Both the position numbers and the translations under genes were made by a program. DNA of 43,965 nucleotides from Clostridia bacterium (GTDB lineage Bacteria > Bacillota_A > Clostridia > Christensenellales > Aristaeellaceae): assembly GCA_017525805.1 (NCBI GenBank), contig JAFXSH010000038.1, positions 1 to 43,965 on the forward strand, in the 5' to 3' direction. Of this stretch, positions 14,345 to 23,014 are shown one piece after another (within the stretch, counting starts at the first letter, position 1; each line of letters starts with the position of its first letter). The notes beneath the pieces are model-generated. The model made no database searches. It worked only from the letters and a program-made list of their open reading frames with translations, and had not been told where the DNA came from.

Positions 14345-15442
14345 TTATACGTTGAACCGGAACAGGGTCACATCCCCGTCCTGCATCACGTAATCCTTGC
14401 CTTCGGAGCGCACCAGGCCCTTTTCCTTGCAGGCGTTCATACTGCCCAAATCACGCAGGGTTTCAAAGGGCACGATCTCGGCGCGGATGAAGCCGCGCTC
14501 GAAGTCGGTGTGGATTTTGCCCGCCGCCTGGGGCGCTTTGGTGCCCCGGGTGATGGTCCAGGCGCGGCACTCGTCCTCGCCCGCCGTCAGGAAGGAGATC
14601 AGGCCCAGCAGGTGGTAGCACTTCTGGATCAGCCGGTCCAGGCCGCTTTGGCCGATGCCCATTTCCTGCAAAAATTCTTCCTTTTCTTCCGGCTCCATCT
14701 GGGCGATTTCTTCCTCGATCTGGGCGGAGATCACCAGCACTTCGGCCTGCTCCTCCTGGGCGATGGCCTTGACCTGCCTGACGAAATCGATGCTGTCCTC
14801 GTCCTCGGCCACCAGGTCCTCCGCGATGTTGGCGGCGTAGATCACCGGCTTGGTGGTGAGCAGGAACCAGCCCTTCACGATTTCCTTTTCCTCCTCGTTC
14901 AGGGGGCAGGTGCGGGCGGGCTTGCCGCTTTCCAGATGCTTTAACACTCGCGCGGCTAAATCGGCTTCCTCGCCGTATTTCTTTTCGCCGGTCTTGATGA
15001 GCTTGCGGGCCTTGTCCTCCCGCCGGGCCACCGTTTCCATGTCGGCGAAAATCAGTTCCAGGTTGATGGTTTCAATGTCCCGGGCGGGGTTCACGCTGCC
15101 GTCCACATGGATGATGTTTTCATCCTCGAAGCAGCGCACCACATGCACGATGGCTTCGCATTCCCGGATATGACTCAAAAATTTGTTGCCAAGGCCCTCG
15201 CCCTTGCTGGCCCCTTTCACCAGGCCCGCGATGTCCACGAATTCCACCGTGGCGGGGGTCACCTTCTTGGGGTGATACATGTCCGCCAGCACGGTGAGGC
15301 GATTGTCCGGCACCGCCACCACGCCCGCGTTGGGCTCGATAGTGCAGAAAGGATAATTGGCCGCCTGGGCCCCCGCGCCCGTAATGGCGTTAAATAAAGT
15401 GCTTTTTCCAACGTTCGGCAGTCCGACCACGCCTAACTTCAT
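14345..15442 (-). CDS. ychF: Ribosome-binding ATPase YchF (Obg family)
   Basis: Translation-linked P-loop NTPase of the Obg/OLA1 group that prefers ATP and binds ribosomes. Length 365 is exactly typical. The P-loop GLPNVGKSTLFN begins at about residue 7, DIAGLVKGASKGEGLGN carries the G3 region, the coiled-coil insert is at about 120-200, and the C-terminal TGS domain contains TRGTKAPQAAGKIHTDFERGF. Single gene with its own promoter and no partner neighbours. Confidence 0.97.
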   Translation of the reverse strand: MKLGVVGLPNVGKSTLFNAITGAGAQAANYPFCTIEPNAGVVAVPDNRLTVLADMYHPKKVTPATVEFVDIAGLVKGASKGEGLGNKFLSHIRECEAIVHVVRCFEDENIIHVDGSVNPARDIETINLELIFADMETVARREDKARKLIKTGEKKYGEEADLAARVLKHLESGKPARTCPLNEEEKEIVKGWFLLTTKPVIYAANIAEDLVAEDEDSIDFVRQVKAIAQEEQAEVLVISAQIEEEIAQMEPEEKEEFLQEMGIGQSGLDRLIQKCYHLLGLISFLTAGEDECRAWTITRGTKAPQAAGKIHTDFERGFIRAEIVPFETLRDLGSMNACKEKGLVRSEGKDYVMQDGDVTLFRFNV

Positions 15443-15492
15443 GGTGTTTGTTCCCCTTTGCTCGTTTAAGTCTGTAGGATCACAGCGGGTTT

Positions 15493-15521
15493 ATTATACG
15501 CCAAAGCGCCGGGCAATGCAA
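15493..15521 (-). promoter_or_regulatory. Promoter of ychF
   Basis: On the minus strand TTGCAT, 17 bases, TATAAT, about 50 bases before the ychF start. The element closely resembles the promoter at 39901-39929 (both read TTGCATTGCC and GGCGTATAAT). Confidence 0.7.
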
Positions 15522-15592
15522 GGGGGCGTAGAGCGCTCAACGTTCCTCATTTGTCCGGGTGAGAATGCAGGATAAAGGCAGAAAACCATTCG

Positions 15593-16171
15593 TTATTTTG
15601 CCAAGTGGGCGATGATGTCCGCGCAGGTTTCCATGCCCAGGGCACCGCTGTCCAGGGCCAGGTGGTAATTATTCAGGTCGCCCCATTTGCGGTCGGTATA
15701 GAGTTGGTAATAGGCTTTGCGTTTTTTATCCTTGTCCTTGAGGCGCTGGAAGGGGTCCTCGGCGCGTTCGCCGTACTGGTGCACGATGCGCTCCGCCCGC
15801 TTTTCCATGGAGGCGTGAATGAACACCTTGAGCAGGTCGTCCCGGTCGTCAAGGATATAATCGGCGCAGCGGCCAATGAGCACGCAGGGGCCTTTCTCCG
15901 CGATTTCCCGGATCACCTTGGTCTGGGCGCGGGTCAAATCGTCCTGGAGGGAGTGGCCGTAGAAATCCCGTCCGGCGGTGAAGGACAGCCAGCCCCCCGT
16001 CACGTTTTCGGAGTTTTCCTCCACATAGGCCCGGATCAGGCCGCTTTCCTCGGCGATTTTGTCGATCAGCTCCTGATCGTAGCAGGGGACGCCTAACTTT
16101 TCCGCCGCCATGCGGCCGATGGTCCGCCCGCCGCTGCCAAATTCGCGGCTGATGGTAACGATTTTACTCAT
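15593..16171 (-). CDS. Cytidylate kinase-like family protein
   Basis: P-loop kinase of the cytidylate-kinase-2-like family (AAA_26), 192 residues from the chosen ATG. It begins MSKIVTISREFGSGGRTIGR, with the P-loop GSGGRTIG at 12-19, and contains GPCVLIGRCADYIL and a DKDKKRKAYYQLYTDRKWGDL lid-like region. Clostridia often carry several such proteins beside genuine Cmk; the substrate is uncertain and CMP is not assured. The start at 16171 has AGGAGG about nine bases upstream; a longer reading to 16291 adds 40 residues without family resemblance and overlaps the promoter, so it is rejected. Confidence 0.88.
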   Translation of the reverse strand: MSKIVTISREFGSGGRTIGRMAAEKLGVPCYDQELIDKIAEESGLIRAYVEENSENVTGGWLSFTAGRDFYGHSLQDDLTRAQTKVIREIAEKGPCVLIGRCADYILDDRDDLLKVFIHASMEKRAERIVHQYGERAEDPFQRLKDKDKKRKAYYQLYTDRKWGDLNNYHLALDSGALGMETCADIIAHLAK

Positions 16172-16289
16172 AATGATATTCCTCCTCTTGGTGATGCGCG
16201 ACGCGGAAGCGAAAAGTCCAATATAGTCTGCAAAGATGCCGCTGCGGCGAAACAGGGCGGACGCGATATGGGGGATGTTTGATGCGTTC

Positions 16290-16319
16290 ATTATAATATG
16301 AAATCCACTTATTTGTCAA
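16290..16319 (-). promoter_or_regulatory. Promoter of the cytidylate kinase-like gene
   Basis: On the minus strand TTGACA, 18 bases, TATAAT: a near-consensus promoter giving a leader of about 110 bases. Confidence 0.75.
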
Positions 16320-16350
16320 TAAAGCATATAACTGGTTATCCGGCGCGCAG

Positions 16351-16445
16351 GCTGTACAAACCCCAAATATTATGATAAAATAACGAGGCGACCGACGCAA
16401 AGCGCGGTCCATCGTCTCGCCGCTTCCCAATGGAAAAGCGGCGAG
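16351..16445 (+). promoter_or_regulatory. Possible dacF promoter and 10-bp stem-loop leader
   Basis: TGTACA, 17 bases, then TAAAAT at about 16376-16381 is a candidate promoter. Downstream, CTCGCCGCTT (16416-16425) pairs perfectly with AAGCGGCGAG (16436-16445) around a 10-base loop, with no U-tract. Apart from these and the minus-strand promoter I see nothing in 16172-16493. Confidence 0.35.
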
Positions 16446-16493
16446 CGTTATCATCAATATGTTTCAAATCTTTTACGAACGCGGGAGGGGCAC

Positions 16494-17942
16494 ATGAAGC
16501 GGGGATGGATCATCCGGCTGATGGGGTTTTTGGCGGCGGCGGTGTTGACGCTGGCCGCGCTGTGCCCTGCCTCCCTTGCCGACGAATATGATAAAAACTA
16601 CCCGGAGCTGTTATCCGAAGGGCATTTGACCGCTACCGCGTGCATTCTGATCGAGGCGGACTCGGGCCGGGTGATTTTTGAAAAGAACGCGGACGAGCGC
16701 ATGTACCCCGCCTCCACCACCAAAATTTTGACCGTGTGGCTGGCCCTGATGTTAGGGGATTCCCTGGAAAACGGCATGGATACGAAGCTGCCCGTGAGCG
16801 AAAACGCGGTGAACCTGGCCCCGGACGAATCCTCGGCCAAGTTCGCGGCAGGCGAGCAGGTGCAATTGATCGATCTTTGCTACGCCGCCATGCTGGTATC
16901 GGGCAACGACGCAGCCACCGCCATCGCCGAAGGGCTGGGCGGCACGGTGGAATCCTTCGCCGGGATGATGAACGAGGCCGCCTGGTCGCTGGGCTGTTAT
17001 AACACCCATTTCGTCAACGCCAACGGCCTGCACGACGAAAACCACTATACCACCGCCCGGGACCTGGCCACCCTGGCCCGCATCGCCATGCAGGACGAAA
17101 CCTTCCGCAAGATCGTGAGCACCCCCAGCTATACTTTGCCCAAGGATAACATTTACCGCGCCCGGTCCATCAACAACGGCAACAATTTTGTGGCCGAATC
17201 CGCGGACGAAAACAAAAAAAGCCGCTACTACGACGGCGCAACCGGCATCAAAACGGGCACCACCTCGGCGGCGGGCAACTGCCTGGTGGCCTCCGCCAGC
17301 CGGGACGGGGTGAACCTGATCTCCGTGGTGCTGGGCGCCACCTCGGACACCAGCCGGTACGAGGACACCATCAAGCTGATGGATTACGGCTTTTCCCAAT
17401 TCCTGAGCACCAGCATCGCGGAAATATACCTGCTGAACCCCCGGGTGATCGATATCCGGGGCTTTGACCTGAACGACCCCGAAGTGGGGCGGCTGACGCT
17501 GGAGATCCGTCTCCAGTCCACCAGCGTATCCGACGTGATCGTAACCAACCGGGAAGAACTGGAATACTGGGTGCAGAATTTTTCCAGCTTTACCGTGACC
17601 GAATTCACCCGGGAGCTGCAAGCCCCCGTCACCAAGGGCGAAGTCATGGGCACCCTCACCTATTACGGAGAAAGCGGCGTGCCGGTGGTGTACGATCTGG
17701 TGGCTTCCCGGTCCATCGCCGCCCGGGAACGGCTTTTCCCCTCGGTGGATCAGATCATCGCCGAAGCGGAAAACGATCCCAACCCCTTCCCCCGGATCAC
17801 GGTGGAATTGGTGCTCGTGTACCTGATCCTGCCCGTTCTTTCCGTGATCGTCGCCGCGCGGCTGCTGAAAGCGCTGTTCCGCCTGGTCAAAAAACGCAAG
17901 AAGGTCAAGGCCTTCAAGCCCACCAGCCGTTATTACCGGTAA
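16494..17942 (+). CDS. dacF: D-alanyl-D-alanine carboxypeptidase (PBP5/DacF family)
   Basis: Serine peptidase S11 that trims the terminal D-Ala of peptidoglycan stem peptides outside the membrane. The 482-residue protein has a signal peptide (about 1-29, ending SLA-DE), the catalytic STTK at 74-77, SGN at 136-138 and KTG at 253-255, so all three active-site motifs are intact. A C-terminal beta domain follows, then a membrane helix at about 440-460 with a very basic cytoplasmic tail (LVKKRKKVKAFK). GGGAGGGG precedes the ATG. The symbol follows the clostridial/Bacillus usage; dacA-type naming would be equally defensible. Confidence 0.93.
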   Translation: MKRGWIIRLMGFLAAAVLTLAALCPASLADEYDKNYPELLSEGHLTATACILIEADSGRVIFEKNADERMYPASTTKILTVWLALMLGDSLENGMDTKLPVSENAVNLAPDESSAKFAAGEQVQLIDLCYAAMLVSGNDAATAIAEGLGGTVESFAGMMNEAAWSLGCYNTHFVNANGLHDENHYTTARDLATLARIAMQDETFRKIVSTPSYTLPKDNIYRARSINNGNNFVAESADENKKSRYYDGATGIKTGTTSAAGNCLVASASRDGVNLISVVLGATSDTSRYEDTIKLMDYGFSQFLSTSIAEIYLLNPRVIDIRGFDLNDPEVGRLTLEIRLQSTSVSDVIVTNREELEYWVQNFSSFTVTEFTRELQAPVTKGEVMGTLTYYGESGVPVVYDLVASRSIAARERLFPSVDQIIAEAENDPNPFPRITVELVLVYLILPVLSVIVAARLLKALFRLVKKRKKVKAFKPTSRYYR

Positions 17943-17952
17943 AAAATCGCTG

Positions 17953-17992
17953 CGGGATTCCGTTTATTGGTCGGAATCCCGCGGCTTTTTTA
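17953..17992 (+). terminator. Intrinsic terminator of the carboxypeptidase gene
   Basis: GCGGGATTCC (17953-17962) pairs perfectly with GGAATCCCGC (17974-17983), followed by GGC and six T. Confidence 0.93.
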
Positions 17993-18028
17993 GTGAAACG
18001 TAACTGTTCGGTCGGCTGGTTGCAGCTT

Positions 18029-20017
18029 TTAGAACAATGCCTTTTCAGCGTCCTTGCCATCGGCGAAGGGGCCGGGCAGGGCGTCAAGGCCCCGGTGATT
18101 GCCGAAATAATCCCGGTCGAACAGGATATCGGTGCCGTCGGGGTTCTCGAAGCGCTGTTCGGGCTCGAAAGCTTTGCCCAAGGTATCGCTGCTCACCAGA
18201 CCCACCCGGAAATCTTTGATCAAATCATAGATATTGGTATTCAGGCAGGGCTTTCCGTCCTTTTCCACTAGTTCTACGGTGACGGGGGCCTGCGCTGTGA
18301 AGCCCTGATCCTCATGCTTGCTGACGGTGGCCCCGGCCAAGTAGGCGTTGCCGTGGACCCACACGGGCAGGTGGCCGAAGTGGTACTGCGCCAGCGCGCC
18401 CATATCCGGCTCCCGGTCCATCATGAAATGGGAAATCCACTCATCGTAGGATGGGAAAATATCCATGGGCGCGGTGCCCACCCGCTCGTAATCACTGGCC
18501 GTAGGCTGGCGGTCCGGGTCGGTGATGGGATAGTGCTGCACGAAAATGTTGTTGTAAATCCGGTCGTCTCCATGCAGGATGGTCATGAACCCGGCCACTT
18601 CCGTGCGGTGGCAGATGTGGTAGGGGGTATACCGGGGCTCCCGCTGGCCGTTGACCACGCTGTCCACGCCGGAGTTCACCAGGCCGAAGCCGCCCAGCAT
18701 CAGGTTATGCACGCAGGCCAGGCCCTCGCTGGGCATGACCACGGACACCTTGGACAACAGCACGTTGTTGTCGATCAAAGTGGGACCGTGGCCCACCTCG
18801 ATGAATACGTCGCAGTTGAACATAGCGCCCTGGGCCTTGCTCCTGCCCTCGGGCATCATGTTGTCGTGCATCAGGTTCTGGGAAATGCGCGCGCCCTGGG
18901 CCTGCCAGTCGCACCACACGCCCATGATGCAATGGTGGATATGGTTGCGGCGGATGGTCACGTCGATGGCGGCGTGCAGCTTGATGCCGGCGGTTTCCGC
19001 GCCGCCCAATTGCTGGGAGTTGCAGACGTGGTGAATGTGGCAGTCCTCGATGGTGGAGAACACGCCGCCCATGCGGCCCACGATGCCGGTCTGCTCGCAG
19101 TGGTGCACCTCGCAGCGGCGGATGATGTGGCCGCCCACCTTTTCCTTGAGCCAGCCGTGATACTGCCCCCGGCACACGGCGTCCCGCTCCATCTGGGTGG
19201 GGGATTTGACATGCTTCGTATAGAAGTACATATCGTTTTCCGGGTCGCGGTACTTGCCTAAGGAAATGCCGCAGCACTTGCTGTTGCTGATTTCGCAGTC
19301 CTCGATGATCCAGCCCTTGGACCAGTGGGGGCCGATCATGCCGTCCTGGTACGCGGCGGGCGGGGCCCAGGTGGTAGCGGCCTTGTCGATCTTGAAGCCG
19401 CTGACGGTAATATAACCCACGCCGTTTTTATCCGGCATGAAGCAGTTGCGCCGCGCCGTGATTTCCACCTTTTCGGCGTTGGGGTCCTTGCCCTGGAAAT
19501 TGGCGTACAGCACGGTTTCGTTTCCGTCCTGCTCGGTGTACCACAGGTACCTGGCTTCCTCCTGGTTCCAGGCGCAGGGATCGGGCTTTCCGGCGATGCA
19601 TTCTTCCAGGGAAACGGTTTCATACAGCATCCGGTCGTTCAGGAACACCGCGCCGGTATGCCGCACGGTGGGGGCGAAGTACCAGTCGCCGCAGACCATG
19701 GTGGTGTAGGGGTTGTAAGAAGCGAACACGCCGTTATCCACCCGGTTCACCCATACGCTGCCCTGATAGGGCTTCCAGCCGGTGAGCGTTTCCGCGCCGG
19801 TGATCACCGCGCCTAAGGGTGTTTCCGAACGGTACACGATGCGGTTTTCTTCCGTGCCCGCGTTCTGAGGGTTCACATATTCCCGGTAAACGCCGGGGGC
19901 CACGATGATTTCATCGCCGGGCCGAGCGATCTTTGCCGCGTCGTTGATGCGGCGGAAGGGGGTTGCCTTGCTGCCGTTGCCCTCTTTGGGCGCGGCGGCG
20001 CTGACGTAATAAAGCAT
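18029..20017 (-). CDS. Right-handed parallel beta-helix protein (carbohydrate-active type)
   Basis: A 662-residue protein beginning with the DUF1565-like opening YYVSAAAP..GNGSKATPFRRINDAAKIARPGDEIIVAPGVYRE, followed by a region with repeated His/Asn-rich turns (IEDCHIHHVC, IRRNHIHHCIMGV, ISQNLMHDNMM, LIDNNVLLSK) typical of beta-helix glycoside hydrolases and polysaccharide lyases. No signal peptide is visible, so it may act in the cytoplasm on imported oligosaccharides; the substrate is not predictable. AAGGAG precedes the ATG. It lies 44 bases after the YcxB-like gene and may share a transcript with it. Confidence 0.85.
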   Translation of the reverse strand: MLYYVSAAAPKEGNGSKATPFRRINDAAKIARPGDEIIVAPGVYREYVNPQNAGTEENRIVYRSETPLGAVITGAETLTGWKPYQGSVWVNRVDNGVFASYNPYTTMVCGDWYFAPTVRHTGAVFLNDRMLYETVSLEECIAGKPDPCAWNQEEARYLWYTEQDGNETVLYANFQGKDPNAEKVEITARRNCFMPDKNGVGYITVSGFKIDKAATTWAPPAAYQDGMIGPHWSKGWIIEDCEISNSKCCGISLGKYRDPENDMYFYTKHVKSPTQMERDAVCRGQYHGWLKEKVGGHIIRRCEVHHCEQTGIVGRMGGVFSTIEDCHIHHVCNSQQLGGAETAGIKLHAAIDVTIRRNHIHHCIMGVWCDWQAQGARISQNLMHDNMMPEGRSKAQGAMFNCDVFIEVGHGPTLIDNNVLLSKVSVVMPSEGLACVHNLMLGGFGLVNSGVDSVVNGQREPRYTPYHICHRTEVAGFMTILHGDDRIYNNIFVQHYPITDPDRQPTASDYERVGTAPMDIFPSYDEWISHFMMDREPDMGALAQYHFGHLPVWVHGNAYLAGATVSKHEDQGFTAQAPVTVELVEKDGKPCLNTNIYDLIKDFRVGLVSSDTLGKAFEPEQRFENPDGTDILFDRDYFGNHRGLDALPGPFADGKDAEKALF

Positions 20018-20061
20018 GGATAAAGCTCCTTTTCATTATCGTTTCATTGGCGGAAGGCCGT

Positions 20062-20586
20062 TTATTTCGCCGGAGGGCATTTTTCTTTCAAAAACGCGAG
20101 CAGCACGTCCTTTTCATCGCCTAAATATTGCAGCGGCAGGATGTACGCCCGAGAAGGGCAGTCGTACAGGTACAGGCGGCAGGGCGTTTCCACGATGCGG
20201 ATGATGTCGCCATAGGCGACCCGCCGCATGGATTTTTCCGTTGTTTGAATCATTTCCGTATCGGTGAATTCTATATCAGCCTCCGGTTCATAGGGCAGTT
20301 TGCCTTCCTTGCTGATACGCTGGATCGTCCTGCGGACACTCCTTTCCCGTATGCTGGGGAACCGGAAAAAGGAAACCACCGAAAAGTACGCCAAAATGAT
20401 CCCGCCGATCAGCAAAACAATATCCGATGCTCGAAGCGCCAGCAGCGCCAGCATGACAAACGCGGAAAGGAACAGCCCTGTCAGTCTGCCGATCAGCATG
20501 TTCTTTTTTGCATCCGGATAATGGCGCATGGCGTCCAGATTAAAAGCAATATAGTCTTGTTCCGTCAGCGTAACATGGAACTTCAT
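20062..20586 (-). CDS. YcxB-like membrane protein
   Basis: A 174-residue protein of unknown function. The N-terminal 30 residues (FHVTLTEQDYIAFNLDAMRH) resemble the start of YcxB-like proteins, then two membrane helices lie at about 33-50 and 54-70, followed by a soluble C-terminal domain (about 85-170) with a beta-rich, PH-like pattern (IEFTDTEMIQTTEKSMRRVAYGDI). Topology and domain order fit the YcxB family; the role is unknown. Its ribosome binding site is weak. It sits between HPr and the beta-helix gene on the same strand. Confidence 0.75.
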   Translation of the reverse strand: MKFHVTLTEQDYIAFNLDAMRHYPDAKKNMLIGRLTGLFLSAFVMLALLALRASDIVLLIGGIILAYFSVVSFFRFPSIRERSVRRTIQRISKEGKLPYEPEADIEFTDTEMIQTTEKSMRRVAYGDIIRIVETPCRLYLYDCPSRAYILPLQYLGDEKDVLLAFLKEKCPPAK

Positions 20587-20637
20587 GGCGTTCTCTTTCT
20601 TTATCAGATTTCAATTGGCCGATCATGCGGCACGAAG

Positions 20638-20895
20638 CTAAAAATTCGTCCAGAAAAAGGCTTTCAGCTTCACGGCGGCGGCGTATTCGTCTTGGCCCTC
20701 CAGGATCACCTTCACCGTGTCCCCCTGCCGGATGCCCAAACCCATGAGGCCTAAGATATTCTTGGCGTCGGCTGTTTTTTCATCCTTGGCAACAGAAACG
20801 GCGCAGGCGTACTGCCGCGCTTCCTTCACCAAAATCCCCGCGTGGCGGGCGTGCAGCCCCACAGGCGCTTTGATGGTGTACATGAAGGACTGCAA
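20638..20895 (-). CDS. HPr family phosphocarrier protein
   Basis: HPr-fold protein, 85 residues. The TTG at 20895 is chosen because GGAGG lies seven bases upstream, the family opening MQSF-YTIK is recovered and the phosphorylatable His falls exactly at position 15 (GLHARHAG). An ATG at 20883 is 19 bases from that ribosome binding site. Two changes from classical HPr are visible: residue 18, normally Pro, is His, and residue 46, the Ser used by HPr kinase in Bacillota, is Asn (DAKNILGLMGLGI). It may therefore accept phosphate from EI but should not take part in Ser46-based catabolite repression. No PTS gene is next to it. Confidence 0.85.
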   Translation of the reverse strand: MQSFMYTIKAPVGLHARHAGILVKEARQYACAVSVAKDEKTADAKNILGLMGLGIRQGDTVKVILEGQDEYAAAVKLKAFFWTNF

Positions 20896-20924
20896 AAAGC
20901 CGCCTCCTTTCCGAATGAAGAACG

Positions 20925-21053
20925 GCGGGGCTTTGCCCCGCACCCCACCAGGGACGTGACGCCCCTGGACCCGCAAGCACGAAAACAGCATGACACAGCC
21001 AGATGACAATCTCCCGCTGTTTCTTAGTGGGATCCAGGGGACGAAGCCCCCTG
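20925..21053. repeat. Cluster of three small palindromes between pgi and HPr gene
   Basis: GCGGGG/CCCCGC (20925-20941), CCAGGG/CCCTGG (20948-20968) and CAGGGG/CCCCTG (21035-21053) form short GC-rich stem-loops in the 164-base gap. They resemble extragenic palindromic units common in GC-rich Clostridia. The last may end pgi transcription. None has a U-tract. Confidence 0.5.
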
Positions 21054-21059
21054 CCTCGT

Positions 21060-22643
21060 TCAAATCTCCAGCAAGTCGCTGAACGCTTTCAGCGCGCCGT
21101 CGGTATCGTGGGCCAGGACGCGCTTGGCCAGCACTTTGCCCAGCTGCACGCCCTCCTGGTCGAAGCTGTTCAGGTTCCAGGCAAAGCCCTGGAACATGAC
21201 CTTGTTTTCAAAGTGGCTGAGCAGCGCGCCGAGGGCCTCCGGGGTGAGCTGTTTGCCGATGATGATGCTGGAGGGCCGCCCGCCCGCGAAGTTCTTGTTG
21301 GGGTTGGTATCGGTCTTGCCGCAGGCAAAGGCCATGATCTGGGCGGCCACGTTGGCGCACAGCTTCTGCTGGCTGGTGCTGCCCTGGATATCCACGTCCA
21401 TGCACGCCTGATTCTGGCTGAAGCCCACAAACTGGAGCGGCACGATATCGGTGCCCTGGTGGAGCAGCTGATAGAAGGAATGCTGGCCATTGGTGCCAGG
21501 CTCACCGAAGATGATGGGGCCGGTGACGTAGGACACAGGCTCGCCGAAGCGGTTCACGCTCTTGCCGTTGCTCTCCATGTCCAGCTGCTGCAAATGGGCG
21601 GGGAAGCGGGAAAGGGCTTGGGAGTAGGGCAGCACAGCGGTGGCGGGATAGCCCTGCACGTTGCGCTCGTACACGCCGATGAGGGCGTCGAGCATGGCGG
21701 GATTCTGCTTGATGTCGGTATTCTTCGCCAAAGCGTCCTCTTCCGCCGCACCGTTCAGGAAACGGGCGAACACCTCCGGCCCAAAGGCTAAGGACAGCAC
21801 CGCCCCGCCCACGCAGGAGGTGGAGGAATAGCGGCCGCCGATGTAATCGTCCATGAAGAAAGCGGCTAAGTAATCGCTGCTGCTGGCTAAGGGGCTGGTT
21901 TCGCTGGTGACGGCCACCATGTGCTTAGCGGGGTCCAGCCCGGCGTTTTTCAGGGCGTCCTTCACAAAGGCTTCGTTGGTGAGGGTTTCTAAGGTGGTGC
22001 CGGATTTGCTCACCAGCACGAACAGGGAATGGGGCAGATCGATGGACTTTAACACGCTGGCGGCGTCGTCCGGGTCCACGTTGCTGATGAAGCGCGCTTC
22101 CATCTTGAAGCACCCGTTCTGCCTGGCCCAGTTTTCCAGGGCCAGGTACATGGCCCGGGGTCCCAAATCGCTGCCGCCGATGCCGATCTGCACCACGGTG
22201 GTGAACTTTTCACCGGCCGCGTTGGCGATCTCCCCCGCGTGCACTTTCTTGGCGAACGCCGCCGCCTTTTCCTGCTGGGCCACGTAGAAATCCCGCTTGT
22301 TTACATTGTCGGCAGTCACATCGCTGCCCAATTGTCCGCGGGTCAGCTGATGCAGCACAAGGCGCTTTTCGCCGGTGTTGATCACCGCGCCGTCGTACAG
22401 CGCTTCATATTTCTGGGTAAGCTGGGCTTCGTCGGCCAGTGCCTGCAAAGCGGAGAGCACGTCCTCGTCCACCTGCTTGGCGGCGTAATGATAGGTAAGG
22501 CCCGCGGCCATAGGGGCGGCATATTCCTTTACGCGCTTCGCCCCGTTTTCACCGGCCATGGCAGTTTGCAGGTTCACATGGTTTTTGAGTTCTTTCAGTT
22601 TGCCGTAGGCGGGCAGCATATCGAGATTTTTCCAGGAAATCAT
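21060..22643 (-). CDS. pgi: Glucose-6-phosphate isomerase
   Basis: Interconverts glucose 6-phosphate and fructose 6-phosphate in glycolysis. At 527 residues it belongs to the long form of the family (E. coli-like) rather than the about 450-residue form frequent in Bacillota. Visible are IGIGGSDLGPRAMYLAL, the sugar-phosphate loop VSKSGTTLETLTN, GGRYSSTSCVGG, ESNGKS, the GEPGTNGQHSF signature and FDQEGVQLGK near the C-terminus with the catalytic Lys. It is followed at some distance by the HPr gene on the same strand. Confidence 0.97.
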   Translation of the reverse strand: MISWKNLDMLPAYGKLKELKNHVNLQTAMAGENGAKRVKEYAAPMAAGLTYHYAAKQVDEDVLSALQALADEAQLTQKYEALYDGAVINTGEKRLVLHQLTRGQLGSDVTADNVNKRDFYVAQQEKAAAFAKKVHAGEIANAAGEKFTTVVQIGIGGSDLGPRAMYLALENWARQNGCFKMEARFISNVDPDDAASVLKSIDLPHSLFVLVSKSGTTLETLTNEAFVKDALKNAGLDPAKHMVAVTSETSPLASSSDYLAAFFMDDYIGGRYSSTSCVGGAVLSLAFGPEVFARFLNGAAEEDALAKNTDIKQNPAMLDALIGVYERNVQGYPATAVLPYSQALSRFPAHLQQLDMESNGKSVNRFGEPVSYVTGPIIFGEPGTNGQHSFYQLLHQGTDIVPLQFVGFSQNQACMDVDIQGSTSQQKLCANVAAQIMAFACGKTDTNPNKNFAGGRPSSIIIGKQLTPEALGALLSHFENKVMFQGFAWNLNSFDQEGVQLGKVLAKRVLAHDTDGALKAFSDLLEI

Positions 22644-22705
22644 AGGGTACTTCCTTTCTTTTCGTCCTTCGGGTTTTCACCCGGCGGAACGTTTATTTCG
22701 CTTCC

Positions 22706-22734
22706 ATTATTGCACAAAAAGCCTGCACATGCAA
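22706..22734 (-). promoter_or_regulatory. Promoter of pgi
   Basis: On the minus strand TTGCAT, 17 bases, AATAAT, about 60 bases before the pgi start. The -35 is the same TTGCAT seen at ychF and the ATP-grasp gene. Confidence 0.5.
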
Positions 22735-22798
22735 CAGGAAAAAGGCGGCGGCGTAACACTTTCCGGCGCAAATTGGCTTTTTTCTTCTTTCCTATACT

Positions 22799-22921
22799 GT
22801 GAATACTGACACCCGGTTGCCAAAGACCGGCAGTGAGGACGGCCGCAGCATGCGCCTGTTCACAGCCTTGGGGGACGCGGAAGAGATGGCAAAAACCGTC
22901 AAAAAAATTTCCGCAGAATGA
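22799..22921 (+). pseudogene. Possible gene-end remnant, about 40 codons
   Basis: From GTG 22799 an open frame runs to TGA at 22919-22921. Its second half (MRLFTALGDAEEMAKTVKKISAE) reads like a helical protein C-terminus, but there is no ribosome binding site and the upstream frame is unconvincing. It could be the tail of a lost gene or chance. A TATAAT at 22945-22950 without a matching -35 is the only promoter hint for the next gene. Nothing else is seen in 22735-23014. Confidence 0.25.
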
Positions 22922-23014
22922 AACAATCCGAGCTGCTGCCTCGTTATAATGAATGAACGCCGCCTGACGCTGGAAAAAAACGGCGGCGGGACCACCGAAA
23001 GGAGATTGGATCTC

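Noticed and set aside
16172..16291. N-terminal extension of the cytidylate kinase-like protein by 40 residues
   Set aside because: No ribosome binding site, no family similarity, and it would place the start at the promoter; the ATG at 16171 has AGGAGG.
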